Source: Chlorobiota bacterium (GTDB lineage Bacteria; Bacteroidota; Ignavibacteria; OLB7). Taken from it: a stretch of 64,000 bases of DNA. Location of the stretch: assembly GCA_016700335.1 (NCBI GenBank), contig CP065014.1, forward strand, positions 2,951,001 through 3,015,000, read 5' to 3'. The position numbers and the translations under genes were made by a program. The notes under the pieces are model-generated. The model saw only the letters and a program-made list of their open reading frames with translations, was not told the origin of the DNA and did no database searches. Each line of letters opens with the position of its first letter. Position 1 is the stretch's first letter. Of this stretch, positions 9,901-18,476 are shown one piece after another.

Positions 9901-11056
9901 CTACAGCAGCATTTACATTATCAGGATCAGTCCACATAGATCTTGAATACTGAGCAACAAGTATAGGTGCTGAAGCCTCAATATAAGCCACATCTTTGAG
10001 ATCAAAGTCATAATACCTAACTAATGGATTTAATGAAAAATTTCTATAATCACCATTATTAGTAGATAATGTAACATCAATTGGACCAAAGTTCTGAACT
10101 CCAGCAATAATTCTTAACAAATCTCCACCACTATTCCTATGTTGCATTGGAGTAACTAAATACTTCCGCCCTAATTCATTAGTTGGGGGAATCATTTCAA
10201 CGATATGATCCTTAGAAACTTCTGCATTAAATAAATCAGGTTTGGTTCTACCTATACCTGCTCGAATATGACCAGAAAAAAATCCAACAGGTTTATCAGA
10301 TAAAACATACGATCCAGTTAAGTCATTTCCATTTCTACTCCTTGAACTATCCTGAAATTGAAATACTTGGCCTCTCATTAACAATATTCTTTTACCAGCT
10401 GTTGTTATCGTTTTAGTTGGTACTGTTGGATAAATTGTAACATATGTTGAATCTTCTTTTGCCACAACAGCCGACTCTGATCCTCTAATAATATCTCGAA
10501 CATTACCAGATAATGGATCAACATTTTGTATAATAGAATCAGTTGGATATGAATCAACAGAGTAATTTGCACTGATATATCTTGTTCCCCATGAGTTATC
10601 TGGGAGTGCTAAATAACCATCAGATGTTTGTAGTTTACTATTATAACCATAAACTGAAATTGGATGATTCATTGAATAAACTTCAATTCCAAGATTAAAC
10701 ACTCCTTCACCTATGCATTCAAAATTTTCATTAATTGGAAAGGTTACAACCGAATAAGGTGGAACGTATTTAATAAAAGTAACTGCTGGTTCAAAGATAC
10801 TTAAACTTGGCACTATAACTGTAACTGTATCACCATACCTTGATCCAACTTGTATCCGCATATCAACATTATTATTATACCTGAAAAGTTCGTTCTGCAT
10901 AAACACTAACCAGAAATGTTTTCCTTCAGCATTTGAACCTAACAAGTTATGTCGATTTTCTTTTTCATTATCTTGAGCTCTTGTTATATTGGTAAGTATT
11001 GCTATTATCAATAGCAATGTAATTGATAACAGTGTAAAATTCTTTTTCATCATCAA
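6917..11056 (-). CDS. Giant T9SS-secreted protein with IgGFc-binding-like and ASH-type domains
   Basis: This 1379-residue protein starts with a signal peptide (MKKNFTLLSITLLLIIAILT, start at or one to two codons after 11056). Residues of about 35-480 resemble the IgGFc-binding N-terminal domain found in cell-surface proteins, with segments such as FWLVFMQNE and PVGFFSGH. The middle has several repeated beta-sandwich modules of the ASH/choice-of-anchor D kind, recognisable by recurring phrases such as IYITNIGSDTATLTG and INTGNTPLTLSKL. The last 85 or so residues form a type A T9SS sorting domain (SPIEPNPASSSINVKFDL near its start, then IPSGKYICELKSG). It is predicted to be exported and attached to or released from the surface. 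The ligand is unknown, and the IgGFc label is a fold name only. Confidence 0.8.
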   Translation of the reverse strand: MMMKKNFTLLSITLLLIIAILTNITRAQDNEKENRHNLLGSNAEGKHFWLVFMQNELFRYNNNVDMRIQVGSRYGDTVTVIVPSLSIFEPAVTFIKYVPPYSVVTFPINENFECIGEGVFNLGIEVYSMNHPISVYGYNSKLQTSDGYLALPDNSWGTRYISANYSVDSYPTDSIIQNVDPLSGNVRDIIRGSESAVVAKEDSTYVTIYPTVPTKTITTAGKRILLMRGQVFQFQDSSRSRNGNDLTGSYVLSDKPVGFFSGHIRAGIGRTKPDLFNAEVSKDHIVEMIPPTNELGRKYLVTPMQHRNSGGDLLRIIAGVQNFGPIDVTLSTNNGDYRNFSLNPLVRYYDFDLKDVAYIEASAPILVAQYSRSMWTDPDNVNAAVVDQLPPHPFDPDLVLATPNEQFVNAAVFQTLPNKRNYTDTKTQFDHHYVNIVGETNGFNTLRLNGKLIKDYPQFSTGLVGPLNFAYSYAYFEVPDNSVLALQGDCLFGGIVYGVGLVDSYAWQIGAGLRKLDVIDRNKPIIKAKKDCAGWALIVTDSSKNDHGLRDIYLDSAYSINVELKRDFLISGDDEVAATVTTKDPTKSGRARVIAKDYFVPANYDTIDLDLEIYKPEISFNGSVLSSLDSAEIKFFDLFIENKTQDLMSLDTIFLKFGLDSLNQGFSIFSIDGVKPFLIKRSLPKGSSMKVTIRFQGFERKNYADILTVIANCRPFYTDFGTAIGKPLIRVDSLDFKSLRIGLDRCMKIHIKNPGAARLKIERIIIDTNVFTSNFYLPIFLEKGKDTTLTICFKPKVVANYTGTIKFTGNADSAAVGQLKGSGIYPKLFISGYDFGKHQVGDTSCSKIYITNIGSDTATLTGVFGLVPEGFYIDQTIFPLKLPQGDTVWVNVCYTAVKDGQNITDITALNNDNLTAINNLKGNGFILRAKLSGYDWLKRFINTVHDTVVYVTNTSNEKITIEKPYISSGDVSEFIILPNQFPLVLNSGETATLPVRFTPKSRGQKKCIIQAQTSSRNYRIIDSVLAGYCLEAEQKDNISFDPTVSHSCDSRGGEVNLINTGNTPLTLSKLSLESTPNIAKLINQPLPNQIIDENGKLTVKFYVFLDGYVGNVIGKLTWTYVELPGQVFSKSFSWKSESQEHSIISSAPEKVKPLAILNLKVNVSKVHWNNLPRQRVYLDVKFDPLMALFSPEAWTKILDSTKSDWLPYGQPKVNNNIFTIELRPRSGISLPLDNAIFPEIPFVMFFSDTNKGVFNITMRIDDSLCAPATQTIQPFKIDSICGLNNRLMEFTGVNYSLSPIEPNPASSSINVKFDLGFAGITTFKIFSTDGQLIRTFIESYLRDGHHEFNFNIGEIPSGKYICELKSGQYSESINLVIIK

Positions 11057-11386
11057 ATTGTAACAATTAAGTTTATGGATTCATTTACTTCAACTCATAT
11101 TATCTTAAGATTATTTATAAGTTTAAAGTTTAATTGAATTAAAATTATTCAGTTCTCAAAATTTAAATCAGTATGCTTTGGGAAAATAAGAAACTTTATT
11201 CAAGCAGAATATTAATATTTTAGATTAAGACTACAGTTAAATTTTTTAGTAAGTTACTAAGTTTTCGGAATTTTCAAATTAATATTTATTATATATACAA
11301 TACTATAAAGTAAAACCATACATAACAAATTTAAAAATCTAAATCTAATAATTAAAACTACTTAAAACTTAATTAACAAATAATGT
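11057..11386. other. Intergenic region with no recognisable feature
   Basis: This 330-base A+T-rich gap separates the T9SS gene from the upstream channel gene, both on the minus strand. I see no hairpin terminator and no clear promoter motif. Confidence 0.4.
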
Positions 11387-12319
11387 TTATAACTTAATAA
11401 TATTATTCATTTTATTTAGTTCCAATATTGTATTCCCATCATCATCAATTTTAATTATTGACTCAAATTTTGAATCAAACTCAATTTCTTCAAATATATA
11501 CGAATGCCTGCTATATAGAGTTTGTGAATAAAGTTCATCAAATCCTTTAATCAATACCATAATCTCTGGAGATAATTTTTTTATTTCTAATGTTGTAAGA
11601 TTATATAAAGGACTAGATTCGTTAAGAAAATGAACAATTGTCCAACCTAAAGTTAAAACATTTATTTTTGACAATTGAAGCTCTAACTCTTTGAAAAGTC
11701 TTTTTGGTTTTTCATTTACAATCTCTAAATATGCAAATATAGTTTGCGCTTCAACCTCAATAATCTGAGAAGATCTTTGATTTGCAACTCTAAACATTAA
11801 TGCCAATTGATTATCAATTTTACCTATAACTGCTTTATTGCTATACATTAATTTTGCCTTTGGTTTTGCAAATCTTCCGTACAAAAGTCCCGTAGCCAAA
11901 GCAAAACCAAGAAGACCAGACATAGATTCAATAGCAGCAATAATATTTGCTCCATATCCTTCAGGGCTAATCCTCCCGTAACCAACAGTTGTAAATGCTT
12001 GAGTACTAAAGAAAAAACATTCTAAAAAATCTTCCCAATTTGATTTAGGAAAAATACCAGCTAAATGTTCAACTCCAACTAAATAATAGGCTAAAGCAAA
12101 AATTATATTGATTGAAACATATAGGACTAAAACTACTAAATGGAATTTCATCCAACTCATTCCTATTAACATATGATACAAATCAAATCTATCTAATATG
12201 CTCTGACCTCTTCTTTGTATTGTTGACCCACCTTCTTTACTAATCAATCTTTTTTGCTTTACATCAGCTATACTTCCATAACCTAATTCTAACAAACTTG
12301 AAATATTTTTATCTGTCAT
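11387..12319 (-). CDS. KirBac-type inward-rectifier potassium channel
   Basis: This 310-residue protein has the two-TM pore plus cytoplasmic immunoglobulin-like domain of bacterial inward rectifiers. The first TM is around FHLVVLVLYVSINIIFALAY, then comes the pore helix with the selectivity filter TVGYG in FSTQAFTTVGYGRISPEGYG, then the second TM around SMSGLLGFALATGLLYGRF. A beta-rich C-terminal domain follows (ALMFRVANQRSSQIIEVEAQ, with the Arg-Val-Asn pattern of Kir channels). A slide-helix region precedes TM1 (ILDRFDLYHMLIGMSW). It should conduct potassium as a tetramer. It is monocistronic, with a terminator of the upstream TonB gene in the gap. Confidence 0.9.
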   Translation of the reverse strand: MTDKNISSLLELGYGSIADVKQKRLISKEGGSTIQRRGQSILDRFDLYHMLIGMSWMKFHLVVLVLYVSINIIFALAYYLVGVEHLAGIFPKSNWEDFLECFFFSTQAFTTVGYGRISPEGYGANIIAAIESMSGLLGFALATGLLYGRFAKPKAKLMYSNKAVIGKIDNQLALMFRVANQRSSQIIEVEAQTIFAYLEIVNEKPKRLFKELELQLSKINVLTLGWTIVHFLNESSPLYNLTTLEIKKLSPEIMVLIKGFDELYSQTLYSRHSYIFEEIEFDSKFESIIKIDDDGNTILELNKMNNIIKL

Positions 12320-12400
12320 AAACTAAAATTAGTATTAAATTATTATATAAAATTAAAAGGTATTTAATTTAAAGAAATTACTTGCAATTATTTCTAAAAA

Positions 12401-12430
12401 AAAATACTTCAATATTTTTTGAAGTATTTT
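12401..12430 (-). terminator. Intrinsic terminator after the second tonB-like gene
   Basis: A 12-bp perfect stem (AAAATACTTCAA with its reverse complement) and a 6-base loop are preceded on the plus strand by an A-run, which gives a U-tract for minus-strand transcripts. Confidence 0.75.
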
Positions 12431-12506
12431 CTTTAAAATAAATCTCATTCTATTATTTAACTATAAGAAAATTAATTAGTAGAAGATTCTTTAACCCCTT
12501 TTATAT

Positions 12507-13328
12507 TTATCTACTAAGTGAGAATTTTATTGGTATTGAAATCCAAATTCCTACTTTTATTCCATTTTGTTCAGCTGGCTTGTAATTAGTTTTTTTTATT
12601 GCACTTATTGCAACATCCTCAAGTATTTTGTTTTCTGATTCTATAACTTTTGTTGTAGTAACTTTTCCTTCATCATTAACATAGACCAGAACCGTAACCT
12701 TACCTTGAACTCCATTGTTCATTGCAATTTGTGGATATTCAATATTTTTTAAAATCTCGTTGTAATCAAATTCAACTTCTTTTTCAACAAAAATAAAGTC
12801 TTCAGAATTATCATTTAAACTTGTATAACTATTTCCATTAATCAATTTCCCATTTTGATTTGGTTTATTATCATTTATGCTATTACCACCAATATTGCTT
12901 TCTATTGAATTGTTTAAATTGACAGATGAATTATCTAAAGAATCATTATTAATAAAATTTAGATCTATTATTTGATTTACATTTTTTATAGGATTACCAG
13001 TTGAATTTATTTTATTAATAATTCTTCGATTGTTAGAATAATTTGTATTTGTTGATTTAAATACCTGGGATTGTTTTTTTATTGCGTTATTATTATTAGT
13101 AATTTTAATAGTTTTTGGAATTTCTATAAAAGGTAACCTAATAACAGTTGTGCTTAATGGGAACTCAATTTTTGGCGATTTTGCTACTCCAATTTTACTA
13201 TTAATTAAAACTATTCCTATTAAAATCAAATGTGCAATTACTGCTCCAAATAAACCTACGATTAGGTTTTTGTTATATACTTTTTTAAGTTCTTGTGCTC
13301 CAATTTGAATTCTATCTTTGTTTTTCAT
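12507..13328 (-). CDS. TonB-family protein with Asn/Ser-rich linker (paralogue)
   Basis: This is a 273-residue TonB-like protein. A conserved cytoplasmic start (IGAQELKKVYNKNLIVGLFG) and one TM segment match the adjacent TonB at 13510-14313, so the two are paralogues. The C-terminal TonB domain runs from about residue 190: YPQIAMNNGVQGKVTVLVYV, then TNYKPAEQNGIKVG. The periplasmic linker is unusual. Instead of the proline-rich spacer of its neighbour it is dominated by Asn, Ser and Ile (for example SSVNLNNSIESNIGGNSIND). It is separated from the exb operon by a terminator, so it is probably transcribed independently. It should transduce proton-motive force to an outer-membrane partner. Confidence 0.8.
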   Translation of the reverse strand: MKNKDRIQIGAQELKKVYNKNLIVGLFGAVIAHLILIGIVLINSKIGVAKSPKIEFPLSTTVIRLPFIEIPKTIKITNNNNAIKKQSQVFKSTNTNYSNNRRIINKINSTGNPIKNVNQIIDLNFINNDSLDNSSVNLNNSIESNIGGNSINDNKPNQNGKLINGNSYTSLNDNSEDFIFVEKEVEFDYNEILKNIEYPQIAMNNGVQGKVTVLVYVNDEGKVTTTKVIESENKILEDVAISAIKKTNYKPAEQNGIKVGIWISIPIKFSLSR

Positions 13329-13431
13329 TTCAATTGCAGATTATTAGTTATAAGAAATAGATGTTTAAACAACATAAACATTAAATTAGCTCTAGTTACA
13401 AGAGATATGAATAAAAAAATTGAAACAAAAA

Positions 13432-13461
13432 AAAGTCAGTTGAAATTAATCAACTGACTTT
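13432..13461 (-). terminator. Intrinsic terminator ending the exbB-exbD-exbD-tonB operon
   Basis: A 12-bp perfect stem (AAAGTCAGTTGA with its reverse complement) and a 6-base loop have an A-run on the plus-strand left side, giving a U-tract for minus-strand RNA. It lies 49 bases after the tonB stop. Confidence 0.8.
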
Positions 13462-13509
13462 ATACATTATCCTAATTTTCTTAAATCTAAACTTCTTAAA
13501 TCGAAATTT

Positions 13510-14313
13510 TTATTGACTTAACTTAAAGTTTACTGGTACAGATATCCATTGAACTACTGGAGTACCGTTCTGTATTGCAGGTGTAAATGAAGTTTCAAGT
13601 ACAGCCTTTTTTGCAGCAGATTCTAATAATTTATTATCACTTTGATCTATTAAAGTTTTCATAGCTCTACCATCTTTTCCAACTAATACTCTAATTATAA
13701 CTTTACCTTCAACATTATTTCTGCGAGCAATTTCTGGATACTCAACTCTCTTTTGTAAATCATCATAATCAAGATTTGCATCTTTCTCTACTGAAACAAA
13801 CTCATCTGGTTCGGGAAGTTTGTCTTCATCAGCTTTTTTTTCATCCACTTGCACTTTAGGACCATTCCCAATGTTGTCTTTTATTTCAGTGTCTTCAATT
13901 TTAAATCCAGTTCCATCACCAGAAGTAGTTGTAGCAACATTTACTTCCTTTGTTGTTGCAAACTCTTTCATATCAGGAGTTATAAGTGCGTCAGGAACAG
14001 CAACCGGAGTACCTGCATAAGATGCAACACCACCTCCTCCATTATTTGTTATAAGATTCTCTTGAATCATTGGAGGAGGAGGAGGTGGTTCTGTGCTTGC
14101 TTGTTGCGGTGGAGGAGCTAAGTTCATTAACTTCATTTTTGCAACAGGTGCTGTTTTTGAGCCACCAGCTTTACCTACCTTCATTCCACAACTATAAATC
14201 AAGAATAAACATAAATGAATTCCTACAGATATGCCGAAAGCCATGGAAAGATTTTTTTCATAAACCCTTTTTAACTCTGCAGCACCGTATTTAAGTTTTT
14301 CTGGTATGCTCAT
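13510..14313 (-). CDS. tonB: Energy transducer TonB
   Basis: This 267-residue TonB has a short cytoplasmic N-terminus (KYGAAELKRVYEKNLSMAFG), a single TM at about residues 24-44, and a proline-rich spacer with PPPQQASTEPPPPPP. An acidic/Lys-rich periplasmic stretch follows, then a C-terminal TonB domain (YPEIARRNNVEGKVIIRVLV then ETSFTPAIQNGTPVVQWISV). It completes the ExbB-ExbD-ExbD-TonB set encoded just upstream on the same strand and would deliver proton-motive force to outer-membrane receptors. The gap to the preceding exbD is 153 bases, so an extra promoter there is possible. Confidence 0.9.
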   Translation of the reverse strand: MSIPEKLKYGAAELKRVYEKNLSMAFGISVGIHLCLFLIYSCGMKVGKAGGSKTAPVAKMKLMNLAPPPQQASTEPPPPPPMIQENLITNNGGGGVASYAGTPVAVPDALITPDMKEFATTKEVNVATTTSGDGTGFKIEDTEIKDNIGNGPKVQVDEKKADEDKLPEPDEFVSVEKDANLDYDDLQKRVEYPEIARRNNVEGKVIIRVLVGKDGRAMKTLIDQSDNKLLESAAKKAVLETSFTPAIQNGTPVVQWISVPVNFKLSQ

Positions 14314-14466
14314 TTGATTTTCTTTTTAAAAATTTGTTTTTCCAATATGACTATTTATTATCCACATTTAGGACAACATATCACTTTTTTTCTAACAAAA
14401 CATTTTACAATTATTTTTATACAATAGAATAGTTTTATCTTACATAACATTTATAACCATTTTATG

Positions 14467-15012
14467 TTATAAAACTTTCTCAATCTCAGTTTTTTCTTTT
14501 TCTGTTAAAGGAACTAATGCGAACCTACGTTCACGTTTACCAATACCAGGATCCTTACTATAAGTTAAAGCTAGCTCACCTTCTGCTAAGTTAAGTTCAT
14601 TCAATACTTGAACTAATCTATCATAAGTAGCTTTTGAATCAACTTTTAAACTTGTTATTAACTTATTTCCCATCTTAGAATTTTCTGCTACTGAAAGAGC
14701 TTTTAACTCTCTCATATCAACTTTCTTAAAGGCTGGGTTAACACCTGTATTATATATCAATTGATTATCTCCTCTAATAAACAGATTTAACAATTCGGTT
14801 TGCCTTACTTGAACATCTTTAATTTCAGGAGGAATTGACATCTCCATGATCTGAGGTTGGCTCATTGTTGTAGCAAACATGAAGAATGTAAGTAAAAGGA
14901 ACGCCACATCTACAAGTGGTGTCATATCCATTCTAAATCCTACTCTCTTAGGTTTTCTCGCACCACCTTTTTTCTTATGGCCACCTCCACCACCTAAATC
15001 TACACTTGACAT
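14467..15012 (-). CDS. exbD: ExbD/TolR family protein (second copy)
   Basis: This 181-residue biopolymer-transport protein has one TM helix carrying the conserved aspartate in MDMTPLVDVAFLLLTFFMF, at about residues 29-47. The N-terminus is Gly/Lys-rich (DLGGGGGHKKKGGARKPK) and longer than usual. The periplasmic domain follows (SIPPEIKDVQVRQTELLNLF). It works with ExbB as the proton channel that energises TonB. It is a distinct paralogue of the ExbD at 15118. Paired ExbD genes next to one ExbB are common in Bacteroidota and may form mixed dimers. Confidence 0.9.
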   Translation of the reverse strand: MSSVDLGGGGGHKKKGGARKPKRVGFRMDMTPLVDVAFLLLTFFMFATTMSQPQIMEMSIPPEIKDVQVRQTELLNLFIRGDNQLIYNTGVNPAFKKVDMRELKALSVAENSKMGNKLITSLKVDSKATYDRLVQVLNELNLAEGELALTYSKDPGIGKRERRFALVPLTEKEKTEIEKVL

Positions 15013-15117
15013 TTATTTAGATTAAATTTAAAATTTTAAACCTTAAAAATCATTTTAACTTTTTTATTTTAACATCAAAAGCTGATATAACTTAACAAAA
15101 AATAATAATAATACTCT

Positions 15118-15624
15118 TTAACTCTGTTTGATTGTAACAAAGTTAAATATAGTTGCACCTTGATTTCTCATAGTATTCATTACTTGCTCTATCCTTCCAT
15201 AATTAACTCTTTTATCAGCATCAACAACAAATTTATATTTACTATTTTGCCTTCGAGTTTGAAGAATCATAGCTCCTAAAGTACTTGTGTCTGGAATTTG
15301 AATTTGAGTCATTGAACTTGCTTTTGTTGCATCTGTACCTGGAACAATCATATAAACAGGTGAACGATCACTAACATTTGATAAAGCATACCAAATTGTA
15401 GTGTCATTTCCTTCGATAGCAACTTTTACAGTTGCTGTATTCTTTTCAGGTAATTTAGTTGTGTCAGCTGAGGCTTTTGGTCTTTGAATATCAAATTTTT
15501 GTTCACTTTCAACATCAGATTTAAACTTTGCAGTGAACATAAAGAATGTCAGTAATAAGAACGCTACATCCACTAAAGGAGTCATATCCATTACTACACC
15601 AACCCTTTTCATTTTATGTGCCAT
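15118..15624 (-). CDS. exbD: ExbD/TolR family protein (first copy)
   Basis: This 168-residue ExbD has the TM motif MDMTPLVDVAFLLLTFFMF near residue 12 (Asp at about 19) and a periplasmic domain ending VMNTMRNQGATIFNFVTIKQ. It lies 83 bases after exbB on the same strand. Together with the second ExbD, one ExbB and TonB it forms a complete energy-transduction module. The start ATG at 15624 gives the short MAHKMKRVGVV lead typical of the family. Confidence 0.9.
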   Translation of the reverse strand: MAHKMKRVGVVMDMTPLVDVAFLLLTFFMFTAKFKSDVESEQKFDIQRPKASADTTKLPEKNTATVKVAIEGNDTTIWYALSNVSDRSPVYMIVPGTDATKASSMTQIQIPDTSTLGAMILQTRRQNSKYKFVVDADKRVNYGRIEQVMNTMRNQGATIFNFVTIKQS

Positions 15625-15707
15625 CTATATATTATTCTTTTTTCTATTAAAATTGGTAGTAACAAAAATTATTTTAAAAGCTGTTATTTATAATAATCTA
15701 TAAATAA

Positions 15708-16478
15708 TTATTTGGTCTTCATGGCTAAAGTTTCCATCAATTGTTGAACTCCTTCTTCTATTCCATAAACCATTCCATCAACTTTAGTTGTAAAGAAATT
15801 ATACCCAACAATAGAAATAATTGCAGCAATAAGACCTCCAGCTGTATTAATAAGTGCTTCAGAAATACCAATTGAAAGTTGGGTAGCACTTGCAGCCTGA
15901 CCAGCAGTTGCTAAGGCTTGGAACGCTCTAATCATACCAATAGTTGTTCCTAATAATCCAATCATTGTTGAAGTTGAAGCAACTGTTGAAAGTACTATAA
16001 GATTTTTTTCTAACATTGGAGTTTCAAGTCCCATTGTTTCATCAATAGATCTTTTTACTTCAGCTAGTTTTTTATCAGCATCAAGTGGAGAAGATTGCAA
16101 TTGCTCATATCTATCTAATCCAGCACGTATAACACTTGCGGCAGAACCTTTTTGCGAATCACAAGCAGCCATTGCTCCTTTTAAATCTCCTTTTTCAACT
16201 AATTTATCAACTTCATGAACAAACACTTCTGTTCTTTTTGAACCAGCAGCTTTTGTTAATGAGAAAATTCTTTCAATTATAAAAGTTACCATCATAAGAA
16301 TCAATGAAAGCAAAATAGCTACAAGAGGTCCTCCTGTATATACAGTACCCATTAAGTCTTTTGGTTCTTTTTTCAATGCATCATTGAAGTGGCTAGCATT
16401 ACCAAATACAATGTTGAAAATTAAAAAGCCAATAATTACACAACCAAGAATTACTAAAGGGACAAAATACTTTTTCAT
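15708..16478 (-). CDS. exbB: MotA/TolQ/ExbB proton channel family protein
   Basis: This 256-residue ExbB-type protein has an N-terminal TM (FVPLVILGCVIIGFLIFNIV), a second TM around residues 50-70 (GGPLVAILLSLILMMVTFII), a cytoplasmic loop, and the paired C-terminal TMs of the family. Those contain LLGTTIGMIRAFQALAT and the GISEALINTAGGLIAAIISI segment that lines the proton path. It forms the pentameric channel around an ExbD dimer. It is the first gene of the operon, preceded by a long 5' region of about 290 bases. Confidence 0.92.
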   Translation of the reverse strand: MKKYFVPLVILGCVIIGFLIFNIVFGNASHFNDALKKEPKDLMGTVYTGGPLVAILLSLILMMVTFIIERIFSLTKAAGSKRTEVFVHEVDKLVEKGDLKGAMAACDSQKGSAASVIRAGLDRYEQLQSSPLDADKKLAEVKRSIDETMGLETPMLEKNLIVLSTVASTSTMIGLLGTTIGMIRAFQALATAGQAASATQLSIGISEALINTAGGLIAAIISIVGYNFFTTKVDGMVYGIEEGVQQLMETLAMKTK

Positions 16479-16798
16479 AAAAGTTTTTAAAGAGAAAGAT
16501 TTATGTTGAAAATTAATTATTTAATTCGAAAGAAATAATGGAACCATATACTAATCTTATTGTTACATATAATTTATATTTAATTTATATATATAAACAA
16601 GAGGTGTTTTAAACAAGAGAAATAAAATAGAATATCTTAGTATAGAGAACTAATTTTTGAGATTCTATTCAATTATAAAAATAAAAAATCTATTCTTTAA
16701 TTATTAATAGAACAAATTTAAATATTAAAAAGTTTTAAATAAATATTTTTTAATAAAACTTTTAAACAATATACAAAAGTAGTAAAAATTTATTATTG
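16479..16798. other. Intergenic/leader region before exbB
   Basis: This is a 320-base A+T-rich gap between exbB and the upstream peptidase gene. The only promoter-like motif I find is TACTTTTG on the minus strand at 16774-16781, at the far end, which would give a leader of nearly 290 bases. I see no strong hairpin or known riboswitch core. Confidence 0.35.
16774..16781 (-). promoter_or_regulatory. Candidate -7 box for the exb operon
   Basis: The minus strand reads TACTTTTG, fitting TAnnTTTG. No good -33 element is seen, and it would imply a long untranslated leader. Confidence 0.25.
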
Positions 16799-17542
16799 TT
16801 ACTCTCTCAAAAAATCACTACACCAGAATTTTGATAACTTATTAGTTAGTGCTTTAAACTCAATTTCAAAATTATTTCCATTTGAAACTAATTCAGTTAA
16901 CTTTATTACTTTGTCCTTACCATACAAACTGATTAATTTGGAAATTAAATTAATACAAATAGAATATGCTGATCGAACATTTTCATAATTTTTAGATTTT
17001 AGAATTGTATCCTGAATTTGTTTAAGAGTTGAAAACTTCATTTTACAAATTAGCTCTTCCTTCGATACATTCATCGCTAAGCCTTCGTTAAACCATCTTG
17101 GCAGACCATTTACTTCAGCTTTGTTCAATGCAATATGGGTTAACTCATGCCTAAGTACTTTTGAGAATCCACCTCTTTTTAATAACAAGCTTAAAGGTTG
17201 CAATCTTATTTCATTATTAACAGATAAACCTAAATTATAATACGATCCTCCACCTATATTCACAAATTCAGAAGTTGTAGAATAAGTTATACCTTTAATC
17301 CTATTTGGCAAAGTTACACCAAATTTTACAACATAATTATATGAATCTTCACATTCATTTATCAACTCATTTACATTAACCCCTCTTGGTGCAAGCAATA
17401 TAAAATGAGATGAGTTATAAGTTACATACTTATATTTAGAATAATTTATACTTTGAGATTTTGCCGAATTAAAAATTAAAAATGAAAATACAAATAATAA
17501 TGACATTTTGAAATACTTATAATTTTTATTCAACATATTCAA
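16799..17542 (-). CDS. Secreted gluzincin-like zinc peptidase
   Basis: This 247-residue exported protein has a signal peptide near the N-terminus (FKMSLLFVFSFLIFNSAKSQ). The zinc-binding motif HELTH sits in KVLRHELTHIALNKAEVNGL, with the downstream LPRWFNEGLAM supplying the glutamate ligand. This is the arrangement of the peptidase MA-like (M1-related gluzincin) superfamily. The substrate is unknown. The start overlaps the end of the upstream exonuclease gene by 17 bases in a different frame, so the two are probably cotranscribed. MNMLNKNYK at 17542 may be trimmed to a later Met. Confidence 0.75.
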   Translation of the reverse strand: MNMLNKNYKYFKMSLLFVFSFLIFNSAKSQSINYSKYKYVTYNSSHFILLAPRGVNVNELINECEDSYNYVVKFGVTLPNRIKGITYSTTSEFVNIGGGSYYNLGLSVNNEIRLQPLSLLLKRGGFSKVLRHELTHIALNKAEVNGLPRWFNEGLAMNVSKEELICKMKFSTLKQIQDTILKSKNYENVRSAYSICINLISKLISLYGKDKVIKLTELVSNGNNFEIEFKALTNKLSKFWCSDFLRE

Positions 17543-18284
17543 TTTGATTAGTATTAATTGGATCAGAATTAATATACTTTAAAAAGATCTGAGCTGTTGT
17601 AAGCACGTCTTTTTGACAATATTTAACAATCCTACTTAAATCTTTTTCTTTCCAAAATACTGCTCCAACTTGGCTTCCATCAATATCATCTTTTGGTGAA
17701 GGGATTCCGAAAACTGCTGCTAATAGTTTTAATGATGTATAACTTTTATAATCACCAAATTTCCATAATTCCATAGTATCTAATAAATATGATAATTCCC
17801 AAGGTTTTTTTCCATAGATCTCAAGTAAATTAGGAAGATCAATATGGTTGATTATCATTCTTCTAGCAATATAGGGAACATCAAATTCCTTAATATTATG
17901 TCCGCATAAAATAGAATTTGTTGAATCTGAAAATTTATCATTTAACAGTTTACTAAATTCTCTTAACAAAATTGATTCATCAAAATTTGAAAATGATTTT
18001 AATCTAAAACCAAAACAATTATCTATTTGTGTTATTACACCAACTGATATGCAAGCAATTTTTCCAAACTCAGAATAAATTCCTGCCTCAGAATATTTGT
18101 CTTGGGCTTCAATTTCTGTAACTTCTTCAGATTTATCTTTTTTTAATAATGACTTACATTTTATTTTCCAAAGCACTTTCCAAGTTTCATCTAGTTCAGA
18201 AAATGAAGATTTTTGAGGAACCGTTTCGATATCAAAAAAAAGGATTTTTTTTACATCGATATTTTTTAATTTAGTTTCATTCAT
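17526..18284 (-). CDS. Predicted 3'-5' exonuclease, DnaQ/PolB-like fold
   Basis: This is a 252-residue cytoplasmic protein of the family of predicted PolB-like 3'-5' exonucleases. The DEDD-type motifs are visible: LFFDIETVPQ (DxE, about residues 17-20), CGHNIKEFDVPYIARRM (Exo II-like), and YCQKDVLTTAQIFLKY (Exo III-like) near the C-terminus. YKSYTSLKLLAAVFGIPSPK is also typical. It lies divergently from trxB. The substrate (DNA or RNA) cannot be told from sequence. Confidence 0.85.
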   Translation of the reverse strand: MNETKLKNIDVKKILFFDIETVPQKSSFSELDETWKVLWKIKCKSLLKKDKSEEVTEIEAQDKYSEAGIYSEFGKIACISVGVITQIDNCFGFRLKSFSNFDESILLREFSKLLNDKFSDSTNSILCGHNIKEFDVPYIARRMIINHIDLPNLLEIYGKKPWELSYLLDTMELWKFGDYKSYTSLKLLAAVFGIPSPKDDIDGSQVGAVFWKEKDLSRIVKYCQKDVLTTAQIFLKYINSDPINTNQIEYVE

Positions 18285-18423
18285 AGGATATTTTTTAGGT
18301 TAATGATTAAAATCTAAAATAAGAAAGAGTTAGAAATACATTTTGATAATTGTTATTAAATTTCATTCACTTCTTTTTTATAAACAATAAATTTCAATAA
18401 ACTTAAAACTGTTATCAAATCCT

Positions 18424-18431
18424 TATCTTTG
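18424..18431 (+). promoter_or_regulatory. Candidate -7 box for the trxB gene
   Basis: TATCTTTG matches TAnnTTTG and lies 46 bases before the trxB start in the divergent gap. No clear -33 element. Confidence 0.35.
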
Positions 18432-18476
18432 TTAACTTGTTTAAAAATAAATAATTAATTATTAGTCAAATAGACA

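Noticed and set aside
13820..14294. Several plus-strand open frames opposite tonB
   Set aside because: They are shadows of the tonB gene caused by its biased codon and proline-rich composition.
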